Shown here piece by piece: positions 1-11,074 of a stretch of DNA of 64,000 nt (within the stretch, counting starts at the first letter, position 1; the number at the start of each line of letters is the position of its first letter). Position numbers and translations under genes: made by a program. This DNA comes from Saccharomycopsis phalli (taxonomy: Eukaryota; Ascomycota; Saccharomycetes; Ascoideales; Saccharomycopsidaceae). Under the pieces are notes generated by a model. The model had not been told where the DNA came from. It saw nothing but the letters and a program-made list of their open reading frames with translations, and ran no database searches. The stretch is from the NCBI GenBank assembly GCA_020342235.1, contig CP073212.1:434001-498000 (forward strand), written 5' to 3'.

Positions 1-29
1 TTCTGATTAAATAGTCCAACCAATTTAAA

Positions 30-407
30 ATGAACTTTCAAGCAATAATAATTAGTCTTGCCGCTGCATTTACTGTCACTGCTCTTTCTGAACAAGACCA
101 AAGAAGCACACTGACTCTTTTACCACCTTCAACTTCCTCTTCGGATATTTCTGCTTCGGATATTTCTGCTTCGGATATTTCTGGTGATCTTGCTTCATAT
201 TTCTCTGCGCCAGCTAATGGTTCTGTTAACAAGAGTGTTTTAAGAAAGACTACTGCTTCACATGGTCATACTATTGACAATGGCAAGAAATTGTTTAAAA
301 TTATTAAAGAGATTTATAAGGGTGGGGAAAGTGTTATTAATCTTGCTACGGAAATCGTCGACCTCATTCAAAGTATCGAAGGTCAATGCCAAAATTCAAG
401 CAGCTAG
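30..407 (+). CDS. Small secreted protein, function unknown
   Basis: The predicted product has 125 residues. It begins with a typical secretory signal peptide (residues 1 to about 19, with the hydrophobic core AIIISLAAAF). A Ser/Asp-rich segment follows, containing three near-identical SDISA units encoded by a 15-bp direct repeat around 140-185. The C-terminal half (about residues 80-118) looks like an amphipathic helix ending in a single Cys and a Ser-rich tail. There is no GPI signal and no recognisable domain. ATG at 30 is the first one and lies in an A-rich context; the promoter lies outside the window. Secretion is inferred from the signal peptide only, and the role is unknown. Confidence 0.6.
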   Translation: MNFQAIIISLAAAFTVTALSEQDQRSTLTLLPPSTSSSDISASDISASDISGDLASYFSAPANGSVNKSVLRKTTASHGHTIDNGKKLFKIIKEIYKGGESVINLATEIVDLIQSIEGQCQNSSS

Positions 408-1415
408 AAATTAACCTAATACAATTACTACTGGTTAGTATTGTATATGAATTAATAAAACAAATAGATATCAAGTCATTATCATATGTAAATTTTAATT
501 ATAATATCAGGAGCCCATAAGCAGGCAATGGAAAATCAGATTAATGAATAATCAGCCCTATGCATTGCGATGCTCCACCAACATGTGATTGCAAAAATCC
601 ATCATAAGCAGACAATTTATAGGGTACGAAACTCTGATCATCGATTATTTTTAATCCTTGATTTGTCTTCTTTTAATACAGTCTACATCTCCTCCTGTAA
701 ATCGACATATTATGTCACTCGTGTACCACAGTTCAAAATTCGGTAGACATTTTCAGAGATGGAAAGGTTTTTGCATAGCAATGGTTGCAATTTGTCTCCC
801 AAAAATTACGCTTCCATATATTATTTATTTCCCAATGAGATTTTTTGTACTTCAAGCACTCACTGAAATACTCCATCAAAATAAGTTACCCGGTCTTATG
901 ACATGAGGGAAATTCATGGACATGTCAAGAGTACAACTGAGCTAGTATGGCTGGTAATGTGAATTATTGCAATAGAATTTTCCATAGTTGAAAATATTAT
1001 AACTGAATGATGTATAGTTAACCAAATATCTAGACAAGACTCCGTATAGACCCAATAGTATTTATTGGTATTATCATTGGACACTCTACGAATAAATATT
1101 CTATTCTATTATCATTGGCATCATCAATAACTTGGGTTTTATTATCGCAGTTTAAATTATTAACTCATAATTTTTTGAATTGATTGGTATTATACTATTC
1201 ATATTATTTCGCACGACCCAACCGTGATATTCTTGAATGGTTAAAAGTCAACCATCAATATCGTGACGCATTGGTCTGAGCACAATTAGCAATCTTTTAC
1301 AGTATCCATTACTTTATTTTTGCATAAATGTTTGTGAATTTAATTTGATTGTGTTGTGGTCCATGGGCTTTTGAGTTGTTATTTTTGTGAAATCTACGCT
1401 TTCCTGCCTTAAACA
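408..1415. other. Intergenic region, no convincing gene
   Basis: AT-rich spacer between the small secreted gene and the TOG-like gene. An 82-codon open frame at 658-906 has no signal peptide or recognisable motif and is probably fortuitous. A consensus Reb1-type site (TTACCCG) lies at 886-892. Short direct repeats built on TATTATCATTGG occur around 1065-1125. I see nothing else. Confidence 0.5.
886..892 (-). promoter_or_regulatory. Reb1-type site TTACCCG
   Basis: TTACCCG is the reverse complement of the CGGGTAA core bound by Reb1 in S. cerevisiae, and a REB1 gene is present in this window. The site lies about 520 bp upstream of the TOG-like gene. This is a sequence match only. Confidence 0.35.
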
Positions 1416-2909
1416 ATGTTTAATTTACTTGAATTCACCCAGTTTTCCGGACTAACTCGGCACTTTGGCTTAAATATTTTGCAGAATTCTTTTAGAAGAC
1501 TCTTCAATGTTTGGAAAAATGAGTCTTCTATAGCGTTGATTTCTACGTTGCTTGCAGGACTAATATTGATATTTCTCACAAAAGAAATTGGTAAGGTAGC
1601 AAAACCTCGGGATGAACCAAAGCATTTACAAGAACGATATTTTGACGAAAAAATATTTTCAAATTTCACTGCCTTATTACACCAATTCAGGGCCAATAAT
1701 GAGAGGAAAATCAATCAGCTCACTATTGATTTTGTCAACATGGCAAAGCAAATGAAGATTAAGAAGCCAAATAACGTGTCCACAAGAAGGCCTGGCACTC
1801 AAGTTGATTTTAGAGCCTCATTGTTAAACTCTCCCACCAGGATACGCAAATCCTCCAACGGAATTAGCGATACAAAAACATGCTTTTGGCCTTCTTCCAG
1901 GTCTCTAAAAAATGAGCCAAGTGAATCTGTGGAATCTACTTCGCCAAGAGTGCAAACCAATAATATATCACCATTAATTTCACCAGTCATGCCGAATCAT
2001 TCACCAGTAAAGTCTCCACAAAGTCCAGCCAGATCAAAGATGCCTAGGATCCCCGGGTCTCCAAATACTAGGCAAAAGTACTATATATGCCCAAAAGTGG
2101 AGAGGCTACTAAACGATAAAACTTACACTTGCAAAAATTATTTGGACGAAATCTTACCCACTGAAGTAGACTATCGGGAGGATATTGAAATTACCGTGGT
2201 CAGCTCAGATGTAGTGCAGTTGTTTTCGAACTTGAAGCAAAGAGAGACTGAGTTTACTTGGAAATTGCAAATGAAGTCGTTGGAAAAATTGTCATCAATA
2301 TGCCGAAAAAATCCATGTGGGCAAATTGCCAAAATTATCATTGCCGAATATGGTGCTTGTTTCATTTTCATTTACAATTTAATTACTACCAACAGAACAC
2401 AGCTTCTAAAGAGGATAATTTTTATGGTTCGTGATTTGGTCATGTCGTTTTCAGAGACGCTTAGTGACCAATTATTAAGTAATAACTTTCTTCTTTTGTT
2501 TAATTTATCATATGGCAATATTATGAAGAAGTCCTTTATACGGAATGGCTGCAAAAAGAGTATTTGTGAAATGATTGGGGCTCTTGGGGAGGAAAAGATG
2601 AGGAGAGTAGTCCAGTTATTAGTCAAGCCGGCGACTATAAAGAACAGATGCAGTATTTTTGTTTACGAATCTTGGAGATTGATGGCGGTGAAACACTATA
2701 TGATAGTCATGTACAATTCTGACTTGCAGTGGTACTTGGACGAGTTGAAACTATACTTTGAAAGCTTGAGTTCAATGCTGGCTTGTAATAATGAAGTTCG
2801 CAAGGAAATGGAGCAAATATTTTTGGTCTCAAAGCGACTTAACCTTGATTTAAGCGTATTTGACCGAGTGTTTTATCTTAAGATGAGGCAAAAGCTGGAT
2901 GGAAGATAG
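1416..2909 (+). CDS. Membrane-anchored protein with CLASP/TOG-like helical domain
   Basis: The product has 497 residues. An amphipathic N-terminus is followed by one strong transmembrane helix (residues about 38-55, ALISTLLAGLILIFL). A linker (about 120-220) is rich in Ser-Pro/Thr-Pro sites such as SPVKSPQSP, suggesting phosphorylation by a proline-directed kinase. From about residue 262 comes an all-helical region whose start, LFSNLKQRETEFTWKLQ, strongly resembles the first HEAT repeat of CLASP/Stu1 TOG domains (consensus L.sdl..KETEenWk.R). Helical repeats continue to about residue 410. The protein is far shorter than Stu1/CLASP (over 1,000 aa), and those proteins have no membrane anchor. 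A tubulin-binding role at a membrane such as the nuclear envelope is inference. The family call rests on motif resemblance only. Confidence 0.55.
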   Translation: MFNLLEFTQFSGLTRHFGLNILQNSFRRLFNVWKNESSIALISTLLAGLILIFLTKEIGKVAKPRDEPKHLQERYFDEKIFSNFTALLHQFRANNERKINQLTIDFVNMAKQMKIKKPNNVSTRRPGTQVDFRASLLNSPTRIRKSSNGISDTKTCFWPSSRSLKNEPSESVESTSPRVQTNNISPLISPVMPNHSPVKSPQSPARSKMPRIPGSPNTRQKYYICPKVERLLNDKTYTCKNYLDEILPTEVDYREDIEITVVSSDVVQLFSNLKQRETEFTWKLQMKSLEKLSSICRKNPCGQIAKIIIAEYGACFIFIYNLITTNRTQLLKRIIFMVRDLVMSFSETLSDQLLSNNFLLLFNLSYGNIMKKSFIRNGCKKSICEMIGALGEEKMRRVVQLLVKPATIKNRCSIFVYESWRLMAVKHYMIVMYNSDLQWYLDELKLYFESLSSMLACNNEVRKEMEQIFLVSKRLNLDLSVFDRVFYLKMRQKLDGR

Positions 2910-3628
2910 GCCAAGTGATATTGTTGGCTTTTCTAGAGTTGTGATACAATGATTAGTAAATTACCGTGCAGGATGCAAAAATGCGAATGTCAGGAAAGTC
3001 ATGAAGTGATGAAATACAAGTGGAGTAGGTTAGTCGTATGCTGCCGGAAAGCACAGGTGTTTTCAAAAAAATCTGTTTAAAATACAAGTGACTGAGGTGA
3101 AATGACGTATTCGATTTTGTCAGTGGCATATGATTGTGTGAAGTATATTCTCACCAATTTGATATTTTCGACATGAGGCAATCTGGATATTGCCATACTA
3201 TTGGAATTGAAGACGACTGAGGACAGTTTTTAGTGTGTGATTGAAAGATTGGGAGCTCCGTATTGTCAGATTTTCTTTATTATGTGGTATTCACAAATAC
3301 TGATGACAGAATAGCATAACTGGATTCGCAGGTAGCAAACGAGGATTGAGAAAGCAAACTGGTCTTGAGCAGTCACACTAGCAACGAAGCTAGGAGGAAA
3401 TAGCAACGGAGATTAGAATACTATACTCTTAGCACTAATTTGTAATGTAGACATTTTATCCAGAACACTAATTCATGATGTACACATTTTATCCATGGAC
3501 AATGGCTAAAGTAAAGCTTCCAGCAAACTCATACGTGACCAATAGTAACATTGAATTTCTCCTATACCACTTGGACACTGACGGTCTACGCAACTAACAA
3601 ACGTATATCACTATATATCCTCACTATC
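2910..3628. other. Convergent intergenic spacer
   Basis: About 720 bp between the 3' ends of the TOG-like gene (plus) and FKS1 (minus). I see no open frame, RNA gene or repeat that can be supported; it presumably holds both 3' UTRs. Confidence 0.4.
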
Positions 3629-6600
3629 TTATGCAATTGTTTTCCAAGTCGACAAACTTGGCGTGGTGGTGTGGAACGACGAAGGAGCAAACTTGCCTGT
3701 GTCGTTGTTGGTCTGGTTCCGAGGCTGGAACAAGCCCTTCATGATACCCGAGTCAAAGGACTGGCCAAAGGAGTCTGGCAAGAACTTTGATCCGACAGCC
3801 GGAGCGGCAATCAACACGACATACATCACCAAGACCAAGAAGTACAAAGTGGTGTAACGTCTGACCATCCGCTTTCTGAGTTTCGACTGCTTGAGCGAGT
3901 AGATTGGTGGGCGAATTTGCTTGGAAGGTTTCAACCAGAACAACAAGGTACTGTGCCAGCGGTCTGCCAATGGAATACACAACACTGGGAACTGGACAAA
4001 CAACAAGAGGTGGCCCAAGAGGAAGTCTGCGGCAAACTCCGACATTTCAATCACCTTGGCACACAACTCTCTTGCTGGTTGAGAGATGGCCATCCATCCC
4101 AAACCGGATCCGACCCACTTACCGGTCCAGAAGGCCAAGTTTGCGTGGTCGTTCTTGAACTCTCTGGTCAACATGGTGACGGTCATGAGCTTGAAGAGGA
4201 ATCTGTCAATGTAGATCATGGCATTGAGACCAATCAACATCTTACTGAAGTTGAATCCCTCCAACACCCACATGACAATGAAGAAGATAATGTGCACCAC
4301 AACCGCAATTCCATGAGCAATTCCAGCAGTGACAGCACCGGTCTTCTTGCAACAAAGTCCGCAGATTGGACCCGCGCAACAGGAAATCGCCATCACAAAG
4401 AAACATACACCAAGGTTGATCACCACTGGAGCCAAGGCACAAATGGCAACACGCAAAGTAGCATTGACTGGACTGGCGCCCTTGACTCCTGTTTGTGCGT
4501 TGATGAACGTGTAAGCCACGAAAACACCAGCGGCGTAAATGGCAGTTGGAATGACGTCAGCAAAGAAGATGTTCGATCTGTGGGCACGAGGAGCGTCACC
4601 AGCGGCTTTTTCCGAAGGCTCGCCCAAGACTTTCCGCTTGAAACCAGTGATCCGCGAACGCGACATTCTGACGTAGCCGATCCACGAGTTCTTGTGCCAC
4701 TTGCCGTTACCACGCGACAACCACCGAATGAAGTCACGGTAATCAATGAAAAAGTCTTGCCAAGCAAACTGGTGAGGGTTGAACACAAATGGAGACAACA
4801 TCAACGACGAGAGCGATGCCCAGAACCACAAAAGAGCCGGTTGCCAGTGAGCAACCGTACCAAAGAACAACAACAACATGCACCGAGCACCCATGTAGAT
4901 GGATGACTGGGCAAAACGGGAGTAGAGCACGGAAAATGGAATTCTGGCAGTGGCAAAACCACGACCAGTGGCAATATAACGGGCACCGCCCACAGACAAG
5001 TCAGAGGCAATAGAAGACGCGTAAATCTGAGCAACAAACACTTCAAACATTGGCGACAACGACACAAAGTGGCGCACCAACCGACTGACAGCCTTCCACA
5101 ATCCCTTTTCAATCAACTCCTGAACAAACAATGGGATGAACGAGATGAAAAACACAATGAAGATGGACAAGGTGTAACGACGCACCCAGTCGATTGCCGG
5201 CATAAGATTGTAGCAACCAGTTGGGATTTGTCGATCAGTCAATGGCGTGTTCTTGTTGTATGCACAAATAATGGCCTCATGTGCAAGCGAGTTCAAGTTG
5301 ACAAGCGTAAGAATGAAAATCTGCAACGACAATTGAATAAACAAGTTATTGACGTGGAAACCAGGGTGCGCATAGTAGAACGACAAGAAACGGTCCAAAG
5401 GCAATTGAGTTCCAAGGTAGTAGTACTCACGACTCAACATCTGCTCACCCATACCAGCACCAATCTTGGTGGTGAAATTCAAAATCGAACCAAAACCCAT
5501 ATCTCTTCCCTTACCACACTGGTAGTAGTCACAATGCTTGATTCTACCTCCACGCAACATCGCATTCATACCAGCATAAATATCCTCGTTCAAATGCAAT
5601 CCCTTTTGACCCTTGGAGACACCTCCACGGGTAGTCATGTACACAGCGTTCAAGAAATCAGGATGTCCATAATGCAACTTACCACCAATCTGCGCCAACA
5701 CACGGTGGAACAACGTACCAAAAGTCTGCTCCTTACCAGCAGCAATGTCACCAAGAATACCAGTGTTTTCAGAGAAAATGTACTCACGGGCACCGACAAT
5801 AGCAACTGGATGTGGGTTCACCTGGTCCTTCTCCAAGTTGTGGGCATATGGATTAGTAAACTCAGTGTTCAATTCCTCAAACTCGGCCAACACACTTCTG
5901 ATCTTCAAACATTCCTCAAGATAGTTGTCCTGATTAGCGTCGACCAACTGAATGTACTCTCCACGGTAAAAGATAAGCGCATGGTTTTGATTGTCGGACT
6001 TACCGTCACCAATAATTGGATTACCAGACAATTGAACACGGAACTTTGGTCGTCTTCTGCCATTCTCCATCAACTCACAGTGTCCGTCAATAACAGCAGA
6101 ATAGATACGTGGCTCTTCACCCTCGTTCAATGGTGGTTCTTCATCAAGGTAAGCAATCTGGAGGTCAGGGTAGGCACGGAGCAAAAACTCGGCATTCTCC
6201 ATTTCTTCCGGTTTGAATTTGGCCAAACGTTGCATAGAAACAAGGAACTTGAACTTTCGGCGAGCCATTCTCTCCAATTCCTTTTCCAATCCTTCAGTGT
6301 TTCCACCGTACATTTGCACAATCTCAGGGTTCTCAACACGGTACAACAACTTAATGGCACGAGCATAATTCATCATTCCAGAAACCGTTCTGTACAATGT
6401 CTGGGCACGCAACGACGCCCAGATCCGGGTTCTCAAAGTGTATTCTGGCGCAGCAGACTTGAAACCAATACAGTAGAATGGCAAATCGTCAATCTGGGAC
6501 TTCAAGTGCGAGTCTCCGTCGTCCTTCTCCTGGTCAGATCCGTTCTCATAAGCAGCAGTTTCCTCGGCCAAAATCTTTGTGTCCTTGACAAAACAATCCC

Positions 6601-9280
6601 ACTCAACAGGATGCAACTGCTTCAAGTACTCCAACAACGTAACTCGAGAAAACTGGTCGTCCTCACGGATAATCTCACGCAACGAAAGCAACATCTTCTC
6701 AGAGTAGTGAGGAGTGAACACCGTGAAAGTAGGCATGTTCTCCACTGGCAATGGTTCAGGAATAGGTGTGGCAAGAGACTGGGCAAAGAAGGTGATTCTC
6801 CGTTCGGCCTCGGAATTCTTTGGGTAAAACTCGGTCTCAAAGTTGTTATCGTCTTGGGATACAAAGAAAGTAGGAGCTCTAAGTGTTCTCTTACCCTCAA
6901 CCTCACTTGGAACTTGGTGGTACAACAACTTTTGCACGTGGTCGATAGCCAACAAGTGTTCACGGTACATGGAAATGACAATGGCGTTCCAGACTTGGGA
7001 AATGAGCACCTTTGGCTTGTACTTGATTTCCATATCAGTAGTAGCCAAGACCTTGGAGTAGATACGTTTTGGAAGACGTGTAAAGATGTTTCTCCATGGG
7101 GTAAGAATAGAGATACCAAGGTAGAACGACTTGCCAACCGAGAAGATACAGCAACAGATAATGTACCACATGTACGTGTCCAAGAAGAACAAGATAAAGT
7201 CGGTGAAGTACATCATACCAAGCACAATTTGCGACTGGTACATGCACAATTTAGCTCCCCACCAAACCTCACCAACACAACGCATGTGCATAGTGGCCAA
7301 GTTTCTGATTGGATCTCTGATAGAAAGAGTCAAGAAGAAGTACGATTCGACAAACTTGGCCGTAAACACCACTACCCAAAGGAGGTACGACATCCACATG
7401 TCAATGCCCTCCAACTTGTAAAAGTTGGCAGTAAAGGTTTGCGAGGACATGAAACGACGAGACGATTTGTTCATGTAAGATGTGAAAAGCCCACCCAACG
7501 GCATGATTGTAAAGAAGACGATGGTGACAATGGCAACAAAGAAGACGATCACGGAAATGATATGAGCAATCTTCGAATAGACGTCCAACTTGTTGTAGAA
7601 AAAGATGAACACCACCGGCCCAAGATTAACAATGAGGATCAAAATAAGGAACATGAAACGACGAGTAAGATGCTGAGCCCCGGCCCATTTACGAGGAACA
7701 AACATCCACTCAAAAATCGTGGCGAAAATCTGGACTAAACAGGCGACAGTACCACCCAAAGCGGCACTGGCCCATCTATACTCTGGAGTAGGCTGGTTGT
7801 TGACCAACTGGGTGTAGTTTTTGGTGTACAACGCTGGGGAGTTGTAGGCAGTGTACATCCAGTAGATCGATCCGTGAATGACCCAGATACGGTTGAAGTT
7901 GGTGATCAAATGCAACCAAGTCCGGATTTCCTTGTAGGTCTTGAAGAAGACGTTGTTCCAGCCGACCTCGTGCAACTTGAAGAACCGTTCCTCGGACGGA
8001 ACGTCAATGAGTCTCGATCCGTCCTCCAAGATGATCCGGGCGATACCCTCAGGGTACCAGAACAACTGGTTCACGTCGTCATAACCAATGACCTTGTTGT
8101 GGTCCTTCTCACGCTTGACAAACTTCCCGTCCAAGACCTCGTACAACTGATTTCGGAGGAACGTGTAAATCGGGGTGATGATCCGGTTGAGATAGTCGCC
8201 CTCTGGAACTGGCTCGCTGCGGTTTGCTGCTGCAGGAGACTTGAGGTAGTCCAAAGCACACTTGAAAATAAAACACAATGTCTCCGGAGTAAAACGCACC
8301 TGGTTAGCCTCACCCCAACACAACAAGTACAAGGCAATCTGGCGGACCTTTTCAATAGGAGAGAGGTTGTTCATCTCCGACTTCCAGCGGTACTCGGCAC
8401 CCTCCAACGAATCGTCTTGCTCCAAAGTCTGCTGCGCCTCGGGATTGTTTCCGTCCTTTTCCAAGGCCTTTTTCGCCTTCTTGGCCTTTTTGGACGCCTT
8501 CTTGGCCTTTTTGGAAAGGTTGCCAAGTGACATGTTGCGGAATCCGACCTGGTCGTCCAAATCCAAATGAGCAGCAAAGTACCACTTCTTGTAGTTGGCG
8601 GAATCACCACCAATGTAATCGGCATGGAGCGACAAAAGCGCCTGACTAGGAGACATCCGAGAGGAACGCGAGTCAAGCAACGTCATGAAATGGTCAAACA
8701 TGTTACGCATCGAGTCGCGCTGGAACCCAAACTTGTTGGTGAGATCAATAAACACGTCCTCAATGTCCTCCAACTTGACTGGCGCCTGGTTGTCGGCGGT
8801 CCACGCTGGATAAGGATCGGTAGGAAGCGACGGCATGTATCCCCCATCGCCCTCATATCCTCCGTTGGCACCATAGATTGGAGTGCTGGTTCCAGACAGA
8901 CGCGGATCATTGTAACTCATTTGCGACGGAGTATACTGGGTGCCGTAGTCGTACCCAGGAGTGCCCGGCTGCCCGTTTGGACCATACGAGAAGTCGGAAA
9001 ATGCCTCCTGCTCGTTGCCTGATGGAGTCATGCCACGCTGGTTCGGATCGTACTGGTCGTAATACTGGCCGTCTTGCGACTGGTCGTAGTACTGACCCTG
9101 GTTGTCGTAGTACTGTCCTTGGTTCTCATACCCTTGGTCATAGTACCCGTTACTTCCGTCTCCCTGATAGTACTGATCTTGCCCATAGCCCTGCTGCTCG
9201 TAACCTTGCTCAGGAGGAGGAGGGTTTTGCCCGTTCTCGTGCCCCTGGTCGTAGTAGCGATTATCGTGGTAGCCAGACAT
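3629..9280 (-). CDS. FKS1: 1,3-beta-D-glucan synthase catalytic subunit
   Basis: Plasma-membrane enzyme that polymerises UDP-glucose into 1,3-beta-glucan, the main cell-wall polymer, and is the echinocandin target. The 1,883-residue product matches Candida/Saccharomyces Fks1 along its length. It has a Gln/Tyr/Gly-rich N-terminus, an FKS1 domain (about 180-460), an N-terminal membrane cluster (about 480-720), a large cytoplasmic glucan-synthase domain (about 820-1330, including [18 protein letters not shown] and [20 protein letters not shown]) and a C-terminal membrane cluster. Hot-spot 1 reads FLTLSIRDP, where C. albicans has FLTLSLRDP. Hot-spot 2 reads DWVRRYTL, identical to S. cerevisiae. 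The critical Ser and Pro of hot-spot 1 are intact. ATG at 9280 gives the family N-terminus. No intron is needed. Plus-strand open frames within the gene are shadows. Confidence 0.98.
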   Translation of the reverse strand: MSGYHDNRYYDQGHENGQNPPPPEQGYEQQGYGQDQYYQGDGSNGYYDQGYENQGQYYDNQGQYYDQSQDGQYYDQYDPNQRGMTPSGNEQEAFSDFSYGPNGQPGTPGYDYGTQYTPSQMSYNDPRLSGTSTPIYGANGGYEGDGGYMPSLPTDPYPAWTADNQAPVKLEDIEDVFIDLTNKFGFQRDSMRNMFDHFMTLLDSRSSRMSPSQALLSLHADYIGGDSANYKKWYFAAHLDLDDQVGFRNMSLGNLSKKAKKASKKAKKAKKALEKDGNNPEAQQTLEQDDSLEGAEYRWKSEMNNLSPIEKVRQIALYLLCWGEANQVRFTPETLCFIFKCALDYLKSPAAANRSEPVPEGDYLNRIITPIYTFLRNQLYEVLDGKFVKREKDHNKVIGYDDVNQLFWYPEGIARIILEDGSRLIDVPSEERFFKLHEVGWNNVFFKTYKEIRTWLHLITNFNRIWVIHGSIYWMYTAYNSPALYTKNYTQLVNNQPTPEYRWASAALGGTVACLVQIFATIFEWMFVPRKWAGAQHLTRRFMFLILILIVNLGPVVFIFFYNKLDVYSKIAHIISVIVFFVAIVTIVFFTIMPLGGLFTSYMNKSSRRFMSSQTFTANFYKLEGIDMWMSYLLWVVVFTAKFVESYFFLTLSIRDPIRNLATMHMRCVGEVWWGAKLCMYQSQIVLGMMYFTDFILFFLDTYMWYIICCCIFSVGKSFYLGISILTPWRNIFTRLPKRIYSKVLATTDMEIKYKPKVLISQVWNAIVISMYREHLLAIDHVQKLLYHQVPSEVEGKRTLRAPTFFVSQDDNNFETEFYPKNSEAERRITFFAQSLATPIPEPLPVENMPTFTVFTPHYSEKMLLSLREIIREDDQFSRVTLLEYLKQLHPVEWDCFVKDTKILAEETAAYENGSDQEKDDGDSHLKSQIDDLPFYCIGFKSAAPEYTLRTRIWASLRAQTLYRTVSGMMNYARAIKLLYRVENPEIVQMYGGNTEGLEKELERMARRKFKFLVSMQRLAKFKPEEMENAEFLLRAYPDLQIAYLDEEPPLNEGEEPRIYSAVIDGHCELMENGRRRPKFRVQLSGNPIIGDGKSDNQNHALIFYRGEYIQLVDANQDNYLEECLKIRSVLAEFEELNTEFTNPYAHNLEKDQVNPHPVAIVGAREYIFSENTGILGDIAAGKEQTFGTLFHRVLAQIGGKLHYGHPDFLNAVYMTTRGGVSKGQKGLHLNEDIYAGMNAMLRGGRIKHCDYYQCGKGRDMGFGSILNFTTKIGAGMGEQMLSREYYYLGTQLPLDRFLSFYYAHPGFHVNNLFIQLSLQIFILTLVNLNSLAHEAIICAYNKNTPLTDRQIPTGCYNLMPAIDWVRRYTLSIFIVFFISFIPLFVQELIEKGLWKAVSRLVRHFVSLSPMFEVFVAQIYASSIASDLSVGGARYIATGRGFATARIPFSVLYSRFAQSSIYMGARCMLLLFFGTVAHWQPALLWFWASLSSLMLSPFVFNPHQFAWQDFFIDYRDFIRWLSRGNGKWHKNSWIGYVRMSRSRITGFKRKVLGEPSEKAAGDAPRAHRSNIFFADVIPTAIYAAGVFVAYTFINAQTGVKGASPVNATLRVAICALAPVVINLGVCFFVMAISCCAGPICGLCCKKTGAVTAGIAHGIAVVVHIIFFIVMWVLEGFNFSKMLIGLNAMIYIDRFLFKLMTVTMLTREFKNDHANLAFWTGKWVGSGLGWMAISQPARELCAKVIEMSEFAADFLLGHLLLFVQFPVLCIPLADRWHSTLLFWLKPSKQIRPPIYSLKQSKLRKRMVRRYTTLYFLVLVMYVVLIAAPAVGSKFLPDSFGQSFDSGIMKGLFQPRNQTNNDTGKFAPSSFHTTTPSLSTWKTIA

Positions 9281-9400
9281 GTTTCTAGAGCGTCCAAAAT
9301 AACGAATGTGTAGTCTCGACTCTAGAGCAATAAGCTAACGTAAATCAGAAAAGAAGAAGAAAAAAAACTTCTATAGGGGGAACGCCAAAAGCAACGTGGG

Positions 9401-9408
9401 CGGGTAAC
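9401..9408 (+). promoter_or_regulatory. Reb1-type site CGGGTAAC upstream of FKS1
   Basis: A full CGGGTAA core lies about 120 bp upstream of the FKS1 ATG, next to poly-A/poly-purine tracts at 9345-9367. This is the classic arrangement of a general regulatory factor site plus a nucleosome-excluding tract in yeast promoters. Binding by the REB1 product of this genome is inferred. Confidence 0.5.
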
Positions 9409-10182
9409 TCTCTTGCAGGGGGGCGTATACCTTCATCCCCCGGAAGCACGCGGATCTCGGTTGAAAAACTCTTGTCAGTTTGAAAATTACCCTTGGCAAA
9501 CTTATAGTGGCACACGTGATGACACCGCCTCTACGCAGGGGTCCCGGGCTAGTCTAGCGCGATCTGGCTCTACCAGATTTATTTCGTTTTTTTTTTTTTA
9601 TTTTTCACCATATGTTTATATTCTGGATTGTTTGCCTGTTATCTTCCTGTTATTTTTTTCCAGCCGTTGTTGTTTGGTGGCCTTTTTTTTTTCTTCCGTC
9701 CTGCTGCTGGCTGATTCAAGAGATCAAGGCTGCTGGAATATGCATGAAAATTTTCCTGCGCCTTCATTGGCCGTCGGAACCTGAGACATGCGTCCTCTCG
9801 AGCAACCGTCCAGCCAATTTAACCCAACTTTGCTTGATTAATTTATTCATATAGTGTCATCCACCACTACCACGCTACTTTTCATTGTACTGTCGTGTAT
9901 TTTCGTAATCCTCTTCCATGGTCTTGGCACGGTGTCACTCTTGCTTGGAAGCTGCTCAATAAGACGTTTCAGGGCAAGGTTTATGCAGTCATTAGAGGCA
10001 AGAGAAGTAAAAACGAGACAAAATCATAACAATAGAAGTTAACAGAGAATTCTGGTATCTTGTGTTGACCATTTGCACTCGTTGCAAAAAATACATACAC
10101 CTACAATTTTTGGACAACGTGGCGTGATACACGGGAATGGGCTTGAGGTAATCTGACCTAGACTAGAATATCTGCGACTAAG

Positions 10183-10460
10183 AGCTACCCTAACAGCACT
10201 CTAAAGCCACCCTAACAGCACCCTAACAGCACTCTAACAGCACTCTAAAGCCACCCTAACAGCTACTCTAAAGCACCCTAACAGCAACTCTACAAGGCCA
10301 CTCTACAAGGCCACTCTACAAGGCCACTCTAAAATTGCAAATCTAACATGGCCACTCTAAAACTGCAAATCTAAAATCGTTACTCTAACATATCCACTCA
10401 AAAAGACTATTCTAAAAGGCTATTCTAAATCTGGAAAGCTAACATGGCCACTCGGAAAAG
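10183..10460. repeat. Degenerate tandem repeat, CACTCTAACAGC type
   Basis: About 20 head-to-tail degenerate units of 11-14 bp based on CACYCTAAMAGC drift from CACCCTAACAG forms (left part) through CACTCTACAAGGC to CACTCTAAAAC forms (right part). The left units contain CCCTAAC, the same motif as the Reb1 half-site GGGTTA/GTTAGGG and resembling telomeric C-strand repeats, but the array is internal. It lies about 0.9-1.2 kb upstream of FKS1. Confidence 0.75.
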
Positions 10461-10994
10461 CCACACTACTGTGTCACCTGCAAAGCACAGTATACACTGA
10501 CAAACTAAAAATAGTTCCAACCCTCGCTATTGTCTTGAAACCCAAACTTGTAAAAACAGCCACTGGGATTGTTTCAGAGTGGCCAAGTCAGTGTTCTGCC
10601 AAGTTGGGTATTATTCTGGCACACCGTGTGATATTAATAGAATCCATTGGATGGCCAAAACCGGCACAGAAATTCCAAACTCCGTATCGTGTTGTAACTT
10701 TCCCATATCGGCCCTATACACTACCCGATTCCATCCCACCTCCACCCATCCTGCGAAAAAATGACACCGCGTTCTATAATAATATTTGTTTTACTTTTCC
10801 ATAAGAGGACTGATTATTACGACACTCGTTCCATGTTATTGTCTTTTACGTGTCACTAATACTGTCACTTTTTTCATTGCTGTAGTATGCAGTGTCTCTA
10901 TAATGACAACGCAATACTTGGAAATTAACCAAGATCCGCTAAATTGACTGCAATTACATTACAAACTATACGAAAATGACGCCAAAAAAAATAC

Positions 10995-11074
10995 ATGAAA
11001 ACAGTAATACAGCCAAATCAAGCCTTTCTAGGTAATGAAAACAGCAACACAGCCAAATCACGTTTTTCTAGATA
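10995..11074. repeat. 40-bp direct duplication across the cullin 3' end
   Basis: Two adjacent 40-bp copies (10995-11034 and 11035-11074), each starting ATGAAAACAG and sharing ACAGCCAAATCA, differ at a handful of positions. The right copy contains the stop codon and last codons of the cullin gene; the left copy lies just beyond the stop. The duplication therefore spans the point where this cullin ends early. Confidence 0.8.

Larger units (their letters stand above)
9281..11057. other. FKS1 upstream region
   Basis: 1.8 kb between the FKS1 start and the end of the cullin gene. It contains a Reb1-type site at 9401-9408, poly-purine and poly-T runs typical of a nucleosome-poor yeast promoter (9340-9370, 9588-9600), a degenerate 11-13-bp tandem repeat at 10183-10460 and half of a 40-bp duplication at 10995-11074. 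Short open frames here (for example 9413-9784 and 10535-10804) are low-complexity and lack homology signals. Confidence 0.5.

Noticed and set aside
5069-7738. 889-codon plus-strand open frame inside FKS1
   Set aside because: Antisense shadow of a strongly conserved coding region; its composition (His/Arg/Val-rich) follows from FKS1 codon bias and has no domain.
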